DNA from: Spirochaetia bacterium
Lineage (GTDB): Bacteria > Spirochaetota > Leptospiria > Turneriellales > JAOUFE01
Length of the DNA: 57,579 nt
Assembly (NCBI GenBank): GCA_029857955.1
Contig: JAOUFY010000010.1
Location: forward strand, 1 to 57,579
Direction of reading: 5' to 3'
The position numbers were made by a program, and so were the translations under genes. Under the pieces are notes generated by a model that saw nothing but the letters and a program-made list of their open reading frames with translations, made no database searches and was not told where the DNA came from. Positions 35,387-44,536 of the stretch are shown piece after piece; positions within the stretch are counted from its first letter, which is position 1; each line of letters begins with the position of its first letter.

Positions 35387-36781
35387 ATGGAAAAAGATAA
35401 AAAGTTATGGGGTGGGCGTTTTAAAGAGGGGGTTTCTGATATATGTCAGGATATTTCAGAATCTATCAGTTTTGACAGCGCTCTTTACGAACAAGATATT
35501 AAAGCATCAATGGCACATGTCAGTATGCTGGAGAAACAAAAAATCATAAGCTCTGTAATTGCGGAAAAAATTAATAAAGGACTACTGCAGATTAAACATG
35601 AGATAAAAAACAATGAAATGGAATTTAAGGCTGAGCTTGAAGACATCCATATGCATATTGAAAAGAGGTTAATTGAAATAGTCGGCGAAGAGGGTAAATT
35701 TTTACACACAGGGCGTTCGAGAAACGATCAGGTCGCCGTAGATACTCATTTATTTTTAAAAGAAAATATTTTAAAACATAAAACTGATTTAAAAAAACTT
35801 TTATGGACGGTACTAAATCTTGCAGAAAAACATAAAAAAGATTTATGGGCAGGTTATACACATACGCAGATTGCCCAGCCAGTACTTCTTGGTCACTACC
35901 TCATGGCATATTTTTGGATGTTTCATCGTGATTTAAATCTTCTGGAATTTTCACTGGATGAATCGGACTGTTCACCTCTTGGCGCCGCTGCACTCGGTGG
36001 AGCAAATTACCCAATAAATCGCGAGTTTACAGCTCAGGAACTTGGTTTTAAAAAAGTTTATCAAAACAGTATGGATGCGGTTTCAAATCGTGATTATCAA
36101 ATGAGCTATCATTTTTTTGCTGCCAGACTTTTTATACATATCTCGCGTTTTTGTGAAGATATAATCCTGTATAATTCTGTAGAGTTCTCATATATAAAGC
36201 TAGGCGACAGGGTAACAACAGGATCATCTATAATGCCGCAGAAAAAAAATCCTGACATTGCTGAACTTTTAAGGGGTAAATCAGCTCGTGTTATTGGTAA
36301 TTTACAGTCCTTGCTGATCAATTTAAAAGGTCTTCCGCTTACATACAACCGTGATCTTCAGGAAGACAAGGTCTACTTAATGGATACGATAAAACAAGTT
36401 TCTTTGGGCATTGGCGGAATCATCGAAATATTAAACCATGTTACATTTTTCCCCGATCGCGTTAGAGAAAACCTTCGTCGTGGTTTTTCTCAGGCAACTG
36501 ATATCGCAGATTATTTAGTTTCAAATTACAACGTTTCATTTCGTAATGCCCATGAAATGACCGGTCGTATGGTTTTATTTTGCGAAAACAAGAAAATTAC
36601 TCTCGATGAAATAACTCATGAAGATATCTTGACTGTTTGGGGTAACGAATGGAATAGCTTTCAATTAAGCGGCGATCTGTTAAAGTTAGAATCCTGTATT
36701 GAAAGAAAACAAGGAACAGGTTCAACCTCTTATAAAGAACTAGAAATTCAAATACAAGCTGCGAAAAAGCTCTTGATGTAA
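35387..36781 (+). CDS. argH: argininosuccinate lyase
   Basis: 464 residues. ArgH splits argininosuccinate into arginine and fumarate, the last step of arginine synthesis. The fumarase/ASL signature GSSIMPQKKNPD is present at about 283-294 with the catalytic Ser in its mobile loop. LHTGRSRNDQVAVDTHLFL and GYTHTQIAQPV are the other two conserved regions. The start KLWGGRF is typical of the family. argB of the same pathway is 10 kb away, so the genes are scattered. A small NqrM-like gene follows after 65 bases. Confidence 0.97.
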   Translation: MEKDKKLWGGRFKEGVSDICQDISESISFDSALYEQDIKASMAHVSMLEKQKIISSVIAEKINKGLLQIKHEIKNNEMEFKAELEDIHMHIEKRLIEIVGEEGKFLHTGRSRNDQVAVDTHLFLKENILKHKTDLKKLLWTVLNLAEKHKKDLWAGYTHTQIAQPVLLGHYLMAYFWMFHRDLNLLEFSLDESDCSPLGAAALGGANYPINREFTAQELGFKKVYQNSMDAVSNRDYQMSYHFFAARLFIHISRFCEDIILYNSVEFSYIKLGDRVTTGSSIMPQKKNPDIAELLRGKSARVIGNLQSLLINLKGLPLTYNRDLQEDKVYLMDTIKQVSLGIGGIIEILNHVTFFPDRVRENLRRGFSQATDIADYLVSNYNVSFRNAHEMTGRMVLFCENKKITLDEITHEDILTVWGNEWNSFQLSGDLLKLESCIERKQGTGSTSYKELEIQIQAAKKLLM

Positions 36782-36813
36782 AAAAATATAATAATTGATC
36801 TTAAAATAATTCT

Positions 36814-36829
36814 CATTTTAATTAAAATG
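36814..36829. repeat. 16-bp AT-rich palindrome before the NqrM-like gene
   Basis: CATTTTAATTAAAATG is a perfect palindrome 17 bases ahead of the ATG at 36847. It is followed by TATATT at 36832-36837. It may be an operator or a weak hairpin; the AT-rich context makes a chance origin possible. Confidence 0.35.
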
Positions 36830-36846
36830 GTTATATTGATAACAAA

Positions 36847-37029
36847 ATGATTTACTTAACAGCAACATTTATCGGATTATTGTTTATGTCAATGTCTCTA
36901 TTTATAGCAGCAAAAGCAGGAAAAAAGAAAATTGCAGGCTCTTGTTCGACCATTACAAGCAATGGCAAAAAAGAAGTATATTGTGATACGTGTTCGACAA
37001 CGGTTAAAGATAAGTGTTTGAAAAATTAA
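36847..37029 (+). CDS. NqrM-like Cys-rich mini-protein (DUF539 type)
   Basis: 60 residues: one membrane helix (about 3-24), then KKKIAGSCSTI and a Cys-rich end (YCDTCSTTVKDKC) with four Cys in total. The layout, a single helix followed by I.GSC and a CxxC-type cluster, matches NqrM (DUF539), the small protein needed to mature the sodium-pumping NADH:quinone oxidoreductase, probably by helping insert the iron between NqrD and NqrE. The sequence is short and divergent, so this is a tentative call. No nqr genes are in the window. Confidence 0.5.
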   Translation: MIYLTATFIGLLFMSMSLFIAAKAGKKKIAGSCSTITSNGKKEVYCDTCSTTVKDKCLKN

Positions 37030-37045
37030 TTTATAATTTTTTACT

Positions 37046-37849
37046 TTAAGATTCTTTACCTGAGTAGTCTCGAATAAAATATCTTTTCCCGTGAATATGC
37101 AGATATGGTGTAAATTTAGCGTCTGAAACAGGAAAGTAATCTGTCTTTTTCTTTAAAAACTTTTCTGAAAAAATCATTGTACCTTCAATTCTATCTGTTA
37201 AAATTCCAAATTTAATACCGTTTTCTGATTCTAATAAGACTGCCAATTTTTCTTTTACATTTATTTGGTCATTGCCCGGTAAACAACGGAACAAAAAAAC
37301 ATTATTGTCGGGTATTGATTTAATTTGAATACGTACTTTTATCTTATTTTCAACTTTTTTTTCCCATAGTTTCCGTTTAAATGGTATTAAATAATAGGTA
37401 TCGTCATTTACCAAAGAAAGATATTTATGAAGTGGCGATTTACCCGGAAGACCGTCTGGAATCCATTTAGAAGCTTCCATTCTAATTTTTTCTTTGATGA
37501 TTTTATATGCCGGTTCAGAAAAAATTTCATCAGGTAATTTATTTTTAATTGTATGCAAATGTTTAAAAATGCTGTGAAAAGCATTCAGGTTATATCCAGA
37601 ATTTTTGTGAAACCGAGTGATTTCATTTTGTAAATTTTTGATTCGAAAATTAAGTAATGTGGCATGATTTTCAGCTGTTAGGTCATGAATATTTTCGATA
37701 CGGTTAAAAAGCTTTTCATAAACTGGAGTAATTGCAAAATATTCTTTTTCAAGACTAAATAAGTCGGCTTCGAGTTGTTCAATCTCAATACTTACTTTTT
37801 GATAGAAATCACTTAACTTTTTTGTATCAATTTTATTATCTTCGAACAT
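37046..37849 (-). CDS. unknown coiled-coil protein
   Basis: 267 residues from ATG 37849, 4 bases after the stop of pgpA; a longer form to 37900 would overlap pgpA and begin with a stretch that looks like a chance extension. Residues 1-120 are helical with coiled-coil heptads (KVSIEIEQLEADLFSLEKEY). The C-terminal part (about 160-265) is beta-rich; VLLESENGIKFGILTDRIEG followed by YLHIHGKRYFIRD has the rhythm of a CheW-like domain, but I would not assign it on this alone. Last gene of the rimO-pgsA-pgpA run. Confidence 0.6.
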   Translation of the reverse strand: MFEDNKIDTKKLSDFYQKVSIEIEQLEADLFSLEKEYFAITPVYEKLFNRIENIHDLTAENHATLLNFRIKNLQNEITRFHKNSGYNLNAFHSIFKHLHTIKNKLPDEIFSEPAYKIIKEKIRMEASKWIPDGLPGKSPLHKYLSLVNDDTYYLIPFKRKLWEKKVENKIKVRIQIKSIPDNNVFLFRCLPGNDQINVKEKLAVLLESENGIKFGILTDRIEGTMIFSEKFLKKKTDYFPVSDAKFTPYLHIHGKRYFIRDYSGKES

Positions 37850-37853
37850 TGAA

Positions 37854-38315
37854 TTAAACTTTAAAAAAAATATACCATAAATAAAGAAATATACCGGCAT
37901 ATAAACCGGCTATTACATCATCGACCATTACACCAAGTGAGCCTTTTAGTTTTTCAGATTTATTAATCGGGTAAATTTTAGTGATATCAAAAAAACGAAA
38001 TAGTATAAAACCAATGATGAGTGTGCCTGGTGTTACAGGTACAAAACAATAGGTTGTAAATTGACCAGCCCATTCATCAATTACCACATATCCGGGGTCT
38101 TTTTCCTTTGTATCGCGTAAAAATCGTTCAACAGAAAAAGTCCCGATAATAAATGTTATTACAGCAATTAAAACAAATCCTGTTTGATTTATTCCCATTA
38201 ATTGATGAATATTAAAGGCAATAAAAACTGCAGTTAATGAACCAAACGTACCAGGCGCATTTCGAATGTAACCGATATAAAATCCGGTAGAAATCAGTTC
38301 ATAAATTTTAGTCAT
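37854..38315 (-). CDS. pgpA: phosphatidylglycerophosphatase A
   Basis: About 153 residues from the ATG near 38315, where the family-typical start (KIYELISTGFYIGYI) begins; a longer form to 38384 adds an unlikely N-terminus. The PgpA motif RNAPGTFGSLTAV follows directly, then VIDEWAGQFTTY with the catalytic acidic residues, and a C-terminal MVDDVIAGLYAG. It removes phosphate from phosphatidylglycerophosphate, the product of PgsA, encoded directly upstream with a short overlap. Four membrane helices are expected. Confidence 0.92.
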   Translation of the reverse strand: MTKIYELISTGFYIGYIRNAPGTFGSLTAVFIAFNIHQLMGINQTGFVLIAVITFIIGTFSVERFLRDTKEKDPGYVVIDEWAGQFTTYCFVPVTPGTLIIGFILFRFFDITKIYPINKSEKLKGSLGVMVDDVIAGLYAGIFLYLWYIFFKV

Positions 38316-39030
38316 CTTTTCCCTTCTGTTTTGGAAAAAATAAATAATAAGGGGGTAGTAAAACTTTAAAGTTTGTATACACATACCTTAATCCTGAGAT
38401 CAATGTTACTATTGTTGTAATTAACATTAAAAAATATGGCATTGGCTCTAGAAAAATTTTACTTTTTTGTCTTTTATTTATTTCTTTGTTCGGCAGTAGT
38501 TTAAATGCCTGATCCATCAGGTCAAGAGCAATTTCTATATTTTTTTTCCCCGCTTGATGCCCCTGCAGAAAAATTTGTTCTACATCAAATCGATAAGATC
38601 TTACAAATAAAATCAACAAGATCATAATGATGGCGGTCATTTGTAAAGCTGTCTTTGTTTTTCCAAGTCTTGAGGTTTTTAGCTCTGTTCCTTTACGAAT
38701 AGCCAGATATCGCATCAATGTGACGATCATGTCACGGCCAATGATGGTTATGACCATCCACATAGAGACCTGATTGTCAAGCATGGTAAATGCCAGTAAT
38801 GTTGCGATGACCAACATCTTGTCGGCTAATGGATCTAAAAATCTGCCAAACTTGGAATCTTGAGAAAGTTTCCTTGCAAGATATCCGTCCAGAAAATCAG
38901 AAACGGCGGCTATTATAAATAAAATTACAGCAATCAGTCGACTTGCCGGATTATCTCTAAAAATAAAGAACAAGAAAAAAGGAATGATGATTAATCTCAT
39001 CACAGTTAATATGTTAGGTATGGTAATCAT
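38308..39030 (-). CDS. pgsA: CDP-diacylglycerol-glycerol-3-phosphate 3-phosphatidyltransferase
   Basis: About 240 residues from ATG 39030, which gives the classical start MITIPNILTVMRL; ATG 39066 upstream is less likely. The CDP-alcohol phosphotransferase motif is complete: SDFLDGYLARKLSQDSKFGR followed by FLDPLADK. It makes phosphatidylglycerophosphate from CDP-diacylglycerol in the inner membrane. A loop of about 60 residues between the last helices (about 150-205) is longer than in E. coli PgsA. It overlaps rimO by 17 bases and pgpA by 8. Confidence 0.93.
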   Translation of the reverse strand: MITIPNILTVMRLIIIPFFLFFIFRDNPASRLIAVILFIIAAVSDFLDGYLARKLSQDSKFGRFLDPLADKMLVIATLLAFTMLDNQVSMWMVITIIGRDMIVTLMRYLAIRKGTELKTSRLGKTKTALQMTAIIMILLILFVRSYRFDVEQIFLQGHQAGKKNIEIALDLMDQAFKLLPNKEINKRQKSKIFLEPMPYFLMLITTIVTLISGLRYVYTNFKVLLPPYYLFFPKQKGKDD

Positions 39031-40372
39031 TTGTAATTTCACCGATCCAGTCGTATTCCATGGCATTGTCAAGGCATCCCTCAACAATGTCTCCTGATTT
39101 ATAATCTTTTTTTAAACTTTTTGGATCTCGTCGAATGTACACAACTTCATCAATATCGGGAGAATCCTGAGGCCGTCTGGCGATTATTTCATTTGGATTT
39201 ATCTCATCAAGCATCAATTGTGTTTTTTGTCCAATCCATCTGGCTCTTAATTCATTGCGTGTCTGGATATGAATTTCACGTAAATAGTTAATTCTTTCAA
39301 CTTTAATGTCGTCAGGAACATCATCTTTAAAATTTTCATAAGCAGAAGTACCAATTTCATGAGAATATCGAAAAAAAGAACATTTATGAATAGCCTGGTT
39401 GCGCAGGAAATCAGCTATACATTCAACATCCTGATCAGTTTCACCAGGAAAGCCAATGATAAATGCTGTTCTAATTTCTATTTCAGGATTTAAAATTAAA
39501 GCTTGTTTAATAATATCTTTAAAAAGTTCAATATCATCAGGGCGATTCATTTTTTTTAGTATAGCGGCAGATATGTGTTGAAAGGGTATATCAAGGTATG
39601 GTACAATTTTTGAAAATTGTTTCATTAGTTTTAATATCTCAAAAACACGTTTATCAGGAAATAAATAGTGAATTCTAATCCATTTTATGTGTTCAATATT
39701 TTGAAAAAATTCGACAAATTGTCGTAAATCTTCAATCGATGTACTTATAGTGTCTTGACTAACAAATATAGCTTCTCTAAGCGGAGAATCATCAGTTCTA
39801 GCCGCCATTTCTTCTTTGTATTGTTTTTTCATTTCCTCCAGCGAGAAATTAATCAAATTACCGCGAATTTTAGGAATTATACAAAAAGCACATTTTCGTG
39901 AGCAACCTTGAGCAATTCTAAAGTAGGCATGCGGCGGTAATAAAGGACGATCAACCTGTTTAGTGATTGAATCTCCAAAAGCTAGTGGTTTTAGCTCAAT
40001 TGAAAATTTTTGACTGATTAAATGAGAAATTTCATGATATTTTCCAGTACCCATTATAAAATCAACTTCTGGAATTTCTTTTTCAATCTCGCCGGGAAAT
40101 TGTTGCGCAAAACATCCAACAATTCCAACTTTACGATTTTTATTCTTTTTTTTATTTTTTATTTTTAAGACATCAAAAATTGTTTCAATTGTACTTTCCT
40201 GGGCTTCTTTTATAAAAGAGCATGTATTGATCAGGATTACATCTGCATTTTCAGGGTCATAAGATTGTTTAAATCCATTTTGAAGCAAATTACTTCTCAT
40301 GGTTCTTGAGTCTACAATATTTTTCGGACAGCCTAACGTTTCAATATAAAAAGAGATTTCACTTGATTTCAT
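39014..40372 (-). CDS. rimO: ribosomal protein S12 Asp methylthiotransferase
   Basis: 452-residue radical-SAM methylthiotransferase. The start ISFYIETLGCPKNIVDSRTM is diagnostic for RimO; the next cluster cysteines are in INTCSFIKEA and VGCFAQQF, and the radical-SAM triad is in QGCSRKCAFCIIP. A TRAM domain closes the protein. RimO methylthiolates the Asp in the KDLPGVRYH loop of S12, present here as Asp89 in rpsL. The gene is first in an overlapping run with pgsA and pgpA, a neighbourhood that I also associate with spirochaetes. Confidence 0.95.
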   Translation of the reverse strand: MKSSEISFYIETLGCPKNIVDSRTMRSNLLQNGFKQSYDPENADVILINTCSFIKEAQESTIETIFDVLKIKNKKKNKNRKVGIVGCFAQQFPGEIEKEIPEVDFIMGTGKYHEISHLISQKFSIELKPLAFGDSITKQVDRPLLPPHAYFRIAQGCSRKCAFCIIPKIRGNLINFSLEEMKKQYKEEMAARTDDSPLREAIFVSQDTISTSIEDLRQFVEFFQNIEHIKWIRIHYLFPDKRVFEILKLMKQFSKIVPYLDIPFQHISAAILKKMNRPDDIELFKDIIKQALILNPEIEIRTAFIIGFPGETDQDVECIADFLRNQAIHKCSFFRYSHEIGTSAYENFKDDVPDDIKVERINYLREIHIQTRNELRARWIGQKTQLMLDEINPNEIIARRPQDSPDIDEVVYIRRDPKSLKKDYKSGDIVEGCLDNAMEYDWIGEITNDYHT

Positions 40373-40535
40373 GTTATTTTGCTGTAAATACGTTACAGTT
40401 AGAAAATTTACTTTAGAAGAAAGCTAATCAATTTCATACATATATTAAATATGTATTTTTAATTCTCTCAAATTATGTATTATTATCTTCTATATTTTGC
40501 GTATTTGTACGCCTCTGTAGTCATTCATTTTTAAA

Positions 40536-41636
40536 TTATGAATCCTTGATGGAAATTTGAAATTTTGTTTGTTCTACAGGATCCTTAACTTTTCGAATGA
40601 TTTTATTGATTTGTTGCCCATGAACTCCAAAGGATTGAGACTTCCCGTTAATTTTTATATCAATTGCTCCAGCATCTCCAATTTTTAATTGAATGCTGTC
40701 ATTTGCTTCATAGTGTAGTTCTGACCCGCTTGAAAGTAACCCACGTTTGCGTAAACTGCCGTCGACATAAAACTCAACAAAATTTTCACCGGTAGTGACA
40801 GCATCAAGTACAATGATAAAATTTGAAGGATTAGCGATTGTAGTAACATTTTCTTGTGTTTCATATTCTGTTCCAGAATATTGTATTTGTATCTTTATCA
40901 TGTTTGGCGTTGCGCCCATAAATTTAATTTTAAACGGTTTTATACCATTTTCTTCAATATTTGTCAGATCATTTTCTACCAATTGAATAACTTTTTTACC
41001 AGGATACAAAAAAAGATACGCACGGCTTAAATTTCCCTGTACTGCTTTATAGTCAAGTCGGTCAAGAACCAGATAAACTTCATTATTTTGAATTGAAAAA
41101 TCAATTCCATTTTTTGTTGAAATTAAAGCAGTAGCATTGCCATTTTGAAGGTTAATATGCTCTGTTTCAATATCAGGTATTTTAAGTGATTCTGTTAAAA
41201 TTTTTGTTAAATCTTTATCGTTTCCTGTTGTTTCTTCTGTATGAACATTTTGATTGGAATGATTTTTAACAAGAAGTACGATTCCGCCAATTACAAGTAT
41301 TGCGCCTAGAATTGCTGCAGGTGCATATAGATATTTTTTTAAATAATCATATATGGTTACGGTAGGTTCTGTCAGTTCTTCAATTGGCGGTTCAAGTTCT
41401 GCCAGTTGGTTTCCCTTGTATATTTGAATCATTTGATCAGGGTCTAAACCTAAAAAGTTTGAATATGAACGAATAAAACCTAAAATATAAGTTTCCCCCG
41501 GGAAAATTTCAAAATTATTTTCTTCAAGAGCTGTTATGTGGCGTCCTGTGATTTTGGTACCGTCAGAAGCATCTTTTATAGAGAGGTTTTTTTCCAGTCT
41601 GGACTTATTGAGAATTTTTCCTACATTTTCCTGCAT
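40536..41636 (-). CDS. rodZ: RodZ-like protein (HTH_25, membrane helix, DUF4115)
   Basis: 366 residues. An N-terminal helix-turn-helix (about 5-70, with GKILNKSRLEKNLSIKDASD and YILGFIRSYSNFLGLDPDQM) is followed by a linker, one membrane helix (about 112-133, APAAILGAILVIGGIVLL), and a periplasmic beta domain whose end (LSSGSELHYEANDSIQLKIGDAGAIDIKINGK, about 305-335) resembles DUF4115. That order is RodZ, which ties MreB to the cell-wall elongation machine. It lies 38 bases downstream of lolA. No mreB is in the window. Confidence 0.8.
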   Translation of the reverse strand: MQENVGKILNKSRLEKNLSIKDASDGTKITGRHITALEENNFEIFPGETYILGFIRSYSNFLGLDPDQMIQIYKGNQLAELEPPIEELTEPTVTIYDYLKKYLYAPAAILGAILVIGGIVLLVKNHSNQNVHTEETTGNDKDLTKILTESLKIPDIETEHINLQNGNATALISTKNGIDFSIQNNEVYLVLDRLDYKAVQGNLSRAYLFLYPGKKVIQLVENDLTNIEENGIKPFKIKFMGATPNMIKIQIQYSGTEYETQENVTTIANPSNFIIVLDAVTTGENFVEFYVDGSLRKRGLLSSGSELHYEANDSIQLKIGDAGAIDIKINGKSQSFGVHGQQINKIIRKVKDPVEQTKFQISIKDS

Positions 41637-41674
41637 ATTTTGCCTTTATAATATTTCTTCTATTTTTAAATACT

Positions 41675-42391
41675 TTATTGTACTGTGGTCAGTGCATTTT
41701 CAACAACTTTCATATTGTCTTCGATGTTAAACTGAAACAAACTATTTGGTAATTCTACATTATATTCAACGTTAGTCAATGTCAATGTCACTTTTTTACC
41801 GCCTGGAGCATCAGCTTCAATTTTAGTTATAAAAAAAGTTTCAGCATCGATGTATACTTTCATTTCAGAAAAACCGCCTGTTGCAACCTTTTCTTTTAAA
41901 TTTAATTTATAATAGCGAGTTTTATTTAACAATATCGGTTGATCTACTGTATCGAAACTGTAGTGATAACGGTTAAACAATGTAATTACTCCTGAATCCG
42001 TGAAAGCGCTGGTAATTCCTTTGTCGGAATCCGGATTTTTTAAATTCTGTACAGCAACTGCATTTAATCTTTTAATATAAATCCACATTTTTTTACCGTT
42101 AGAAATAATAACATCATTTGTGGGTATTGTAAAACTAAAGTTAACTTTTCCGCCTTTTTTGAAATATGCGGTACCCTTGGTATATTTTTTTTGATTTTTT
42201 CTTTCGGTAATTATGTTAAATTCAGCCTGATACGAATTTAATTTATTAAAATTGTCTTTAACTTTTTTAACTACATCTGTCGGGTGGACAAATTTTTGAG
42301 CATTTAAATTTCTCAAAGTCAATGAAAACACAAGAATAGTAATCAAAAATAATAAATTTTTAAGAATTTGCTTTTTTAGTGATCGTGACAT
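41675..42391 (-). CDS. lolA: LolA-like outer-membrane lipoprotein carrier
   Basis: 238 residues. A signal peptide (about 10-31, ending NLNA) precedes a LolA-type beta fold: LNSYQAEFNIITERKNQKKY, GTAYFKKGGKVNFSF, DVIISNGKKMWIYI, and FFITKIEADAPGGKKVTLTL. LolA carries lipoproteins through the periplasm to the outer membrane. With lnt (49048-50673) this gives two steps of the lipoprotein pathway in the window. First gene of a minus-strand run with rodZ. Confidence 0.85.
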   Translation of the reverse strand: MSRSLKKQILKNLLFLITILVFSLTLRNLNAQKFVHPTDVVKKVKDNFNKLNSYQAEFNIITERKNQKKYTKGTAYFKKGGKVNFSFTIPTNDVIISNGKKMWIYIKRLNAVAVQNLKNPDSDKGITSAFTDSGVITLFNRYHYSFDTVDQPILLNKTRYYKLNLKEKVATGGFSEMKVYIDAETFFITKIEADAPGGKKVTLTLTNVEYNVELPNSLFQFNIEDNMKVVENALTTVQ

Positions 42392-42588
42392 GTACTGTCA
42401 ATCAGCTCTTGTTAGTCTTTTGCTCTGTCAATCTTTTTTCATATTTTATTGACACGACAAGAAATCATCGAGTTTTGACTCATGATCGTCGATTATAAAT
42501 TCATATCAAATGTTTTAAATGTACGGTATATTACTTCGACCTCAGGTCACCTGCCTTTCTAATTATTATAAACACAGAAGAGGTAGAA

Positions 42589-42612
42589 ATGATCTACTTC
42601 AACATTAAGTGA
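42589..42612 (+). promoter_or_regulatory. seven-codon upstream frame before leuA
   Basis: ATG 42589 follows AGAAGAGGT at a good distance and opens MIYFNIK before TGA 42610. It has no Leu codons, so classical leucine attenuation is not indicated. It may be a leader peptide or a chance frame. Confidence 0.3.
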
Positions 42613-42634
42613 CAATTGGACATTGTATATTGTC
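42611..42634. promoter_or_regulatory. inverted repeat, candidate operator for leuA
   Basis: GACAAT (42611-42616) and ATTGTC (42629-42634) form a 6-bp inverted repeat with a 12-base spacer. ACAAT also pairs with ATTGT at 42622-42626, so one half-site occurs three times. It lies about 105 bases before the leuA start. Confidence 0.35.
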
Positions 42635-42738
42635 TAAAAATCATTGACTGAGAACGTTTATGTAAAACAACTACAAGATGAGTAAATTATATTTTTTAGT
42701 GAATATCTCTTTGTAATTGGAAAATAATAGAGGATAAA

Positions 42739-44409
42739 ATGAAATTAGAATATGTAAAAAAATACAAGCCGTATGAGCCGACAATTAAATTAAAAGATCG
42801 AATATGGCCGGATCAAAAAATAACAAATGCTCCTATTTGGTGTAGCGTTGATTTACGTGACGGTAACCAGGCTTTGGCGTTACCTATGACAATTGATGAG
42901 AAGGTTGAATATTTTAAATTGCTAGTTGAAACAGGTTTTAAACAAATTGAGGTGGGTTTTCCTTCTGCATCTGAGGTAGAGTTTCGATTTATAAGACGAA
43001 TTATTGAAGAAAAATTAATTCCTGATGATGTTACTGTGCAGGTTTTAACCCAGGCACGAGAACACTTGATTCGCAAAACATTTGAGGCTTTAGAAGGCGC
43101 GAAACGAGCCATTGTACACATGTATAATTCAACTTCACAGTTGCAGCGGCGTGTTGTGTTTAAAATGAATAAAGAAGAAATTAAAAAGCTTGCAGTTGAT
43201 GGAATTAAAATGATTCGAAATCTTGCCGGCGAATCTAAAGTTGACATTACACTTGAATATTCACCAGAAAGTTTTACCGGTACAGAAACCGATTATGCTC
43301 TTGAAGTATGCGAGGCTGTGATCGATGCATGGAATTCAGATAAGCCCGTGATATTAAATTTACCTGCAACCGTAGAGATTTATACTCCGAATGTTTACGC
43401 AGATCAAATTGAATGGTTCATTAGAAACTTAAAAGATCGCAAAAAAGCAATCATCAGCATTCACGCACATAATGATCGCGGCACTGCTGTGGCAGCGACA
43501 GAGCTCGCATTAATGGCAGGAGCTGATCGCATTGAAGGTACTCTTTTTGGTAACGGTGAAAGAACCGGCAATGTAGATTTAATTACACTTGCATTAAATA
43601 TGTATTCTCAAGGGATTGATCCTAAACTTGATTTTCATAATATGAATCATGTGATAGAAACCATGGAACGGTTAACAAAAATCCCCATCCATCTGCGACA
43701 TCCCTATGCCGGTGAACTTGTGTATACCGCATTTTCTGGATCTCATCAGGATGCTATCAACAAAGGTATTTCAGTTAGAAAAGCAGAACAGTCGACATAC
43801 TGGGAAGTTCCTTATTTACCAATTGATCCAGAGGATTTGGGAAGAAGTTACGAGGCAATAATACGCATTAACAGTCAGTCTGGTAAAGGTGGAGTTGCTT
43901 ATATTTTAGAAAACAACTATGGGTTTCAGGTTCCCAAGAAAATGCACGGAGAACTTGGCGCGTTAATCCAGGGTATTGCAGATAAAAGCAACGAAGAAAT
44001 TTTACCTCAAAAAATTTATGAAATATTTAACAATGAATTTTTAAAAATCAATTCTCCTTTTGTGTTTTTAAATTTTCAACATTCAGGCGTAGATATAAAT
44101 CATGAATTGGAATGTTTTTTAGAATTTACATACAATGATAAAGCGTATAAAGTTTCTGCTAAAGGCAATGGTCCGATTGATGCAACCAAAAAGGCGGTAA
44201 TTTCTGCGAAGTTACCTGATCTCAAAAAGGATTTCAGTATAGAATATTATACCGAACATTCGCTGGCATCGGGTTCTGACGCTCAGGCTGTTGCTTATAT
44301 TCAAATAAAGTATGCTGGTAAATTATTTTTTGGCGCAGGAATGGACAGTAACATTGAAATAGCTTCTATCAAGGCAATGTTCAGCGCTCTAAATAGAGCA
44401 AGTAAATGA
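42739..44409 (+). CDS. leuA: 2-isopropylmalate synthase, type 2
   Basis: 556 residues. LeuA condenses acetyl-CoA with 2-oxoisovalerate, the first step of leucine synthesis. The start (YKPYEPTIKLKDRIWPDQKI ... APIWCSVDLRDGNQAL) is that of the long LeuA type 2, as in actinobacteria. The HMGL-like motifs are VDLRDGNQAL, SIHAHNDRGTAVAA (metal-binding HxH) and GNGERTGNVDL. The C-terminal regulatory domain (about 430-556) is present, so leucine feedback is likely. RBS AGAGGATAAA precedes the ATG. No other leu genes are adjacent. Confidence 0.95.
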   Translation: MKLEYVKKYKPYEPTIKLKDRIWPDQKITNAPIWCSVDLRDGNQALALPMTIDEKVEYFKLLVETGFKQIEVGFPSASEVEFRFIRRIIEEKLIPDDVTVQVLTQAREHLIRKTFEALEGAKRAIVHMYNSTSQLQRRVVFKMNKEEIKKLAVDGIKMIRNLAGESKVDITLEYSPESFTGTETDYALEVCEAVIDAWNSDKPVILNLPATVEIYTPNVYADQIEWFIRNLKDRKKAIISIHAHNDRGTAVAATELALMAGADRIEGTLFGNGERTGNVDLITLALNMYSQGIDPKLDFHNMNHVIETMERLTKIPIHLRHPYAGELVYTAFSGSHQDAINKGISVRKAEQSTYWEVPYLPIDPEDLGRSYEAIIRINSQSGKGGVAYILENNYGFQVPKKMHGELGALIQGIADKSNEEILPQKIYEIFNNEFLKINSPFVFLNFQHSGVDINHELECFLEFTYNDKAYKVSAKGNGPIDATKKAVISAKLPDLKKDFSIEYYTEHSLASGSDAQAVAYIQIKYAGKLFFGAGMDSNIEIASIKAMFSALNRASK

Positions 44410-44536
44410 ATTACGCCGGCAAAAAATAACGATACCTGATCAGTGAGCGACAATGTATTTATCATTGGTAAAATTCATCATCAACGGAGCATTTGAAAAA
44501 CCATTCATCGTGTGAACGAATGGGGGAAGATCTCAT

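Larger units (their letters stand above)
42392..42738. other. 347-bp leader/promoter region between lolA and leuA
   Basis: No full gene. It contains overlapping palindromes GACCTCAGGTC and AGGTCACCT near 42538-42552, a tiny frame with a good ribosome binding site (42589-42612) and an inverted repeat (42611-42634) upstream of leuA. I did not find a convincing -10/-35 pair, and there is no T-box or Leu-rich leader peptide. Confidence 0.4.

Noticed and set aside
42392..42738. T-box or leucine attenuator before leuA
   Set aside because: There is no T-box sequence, no run of Leu codons and no terminator/antiterminator pair.
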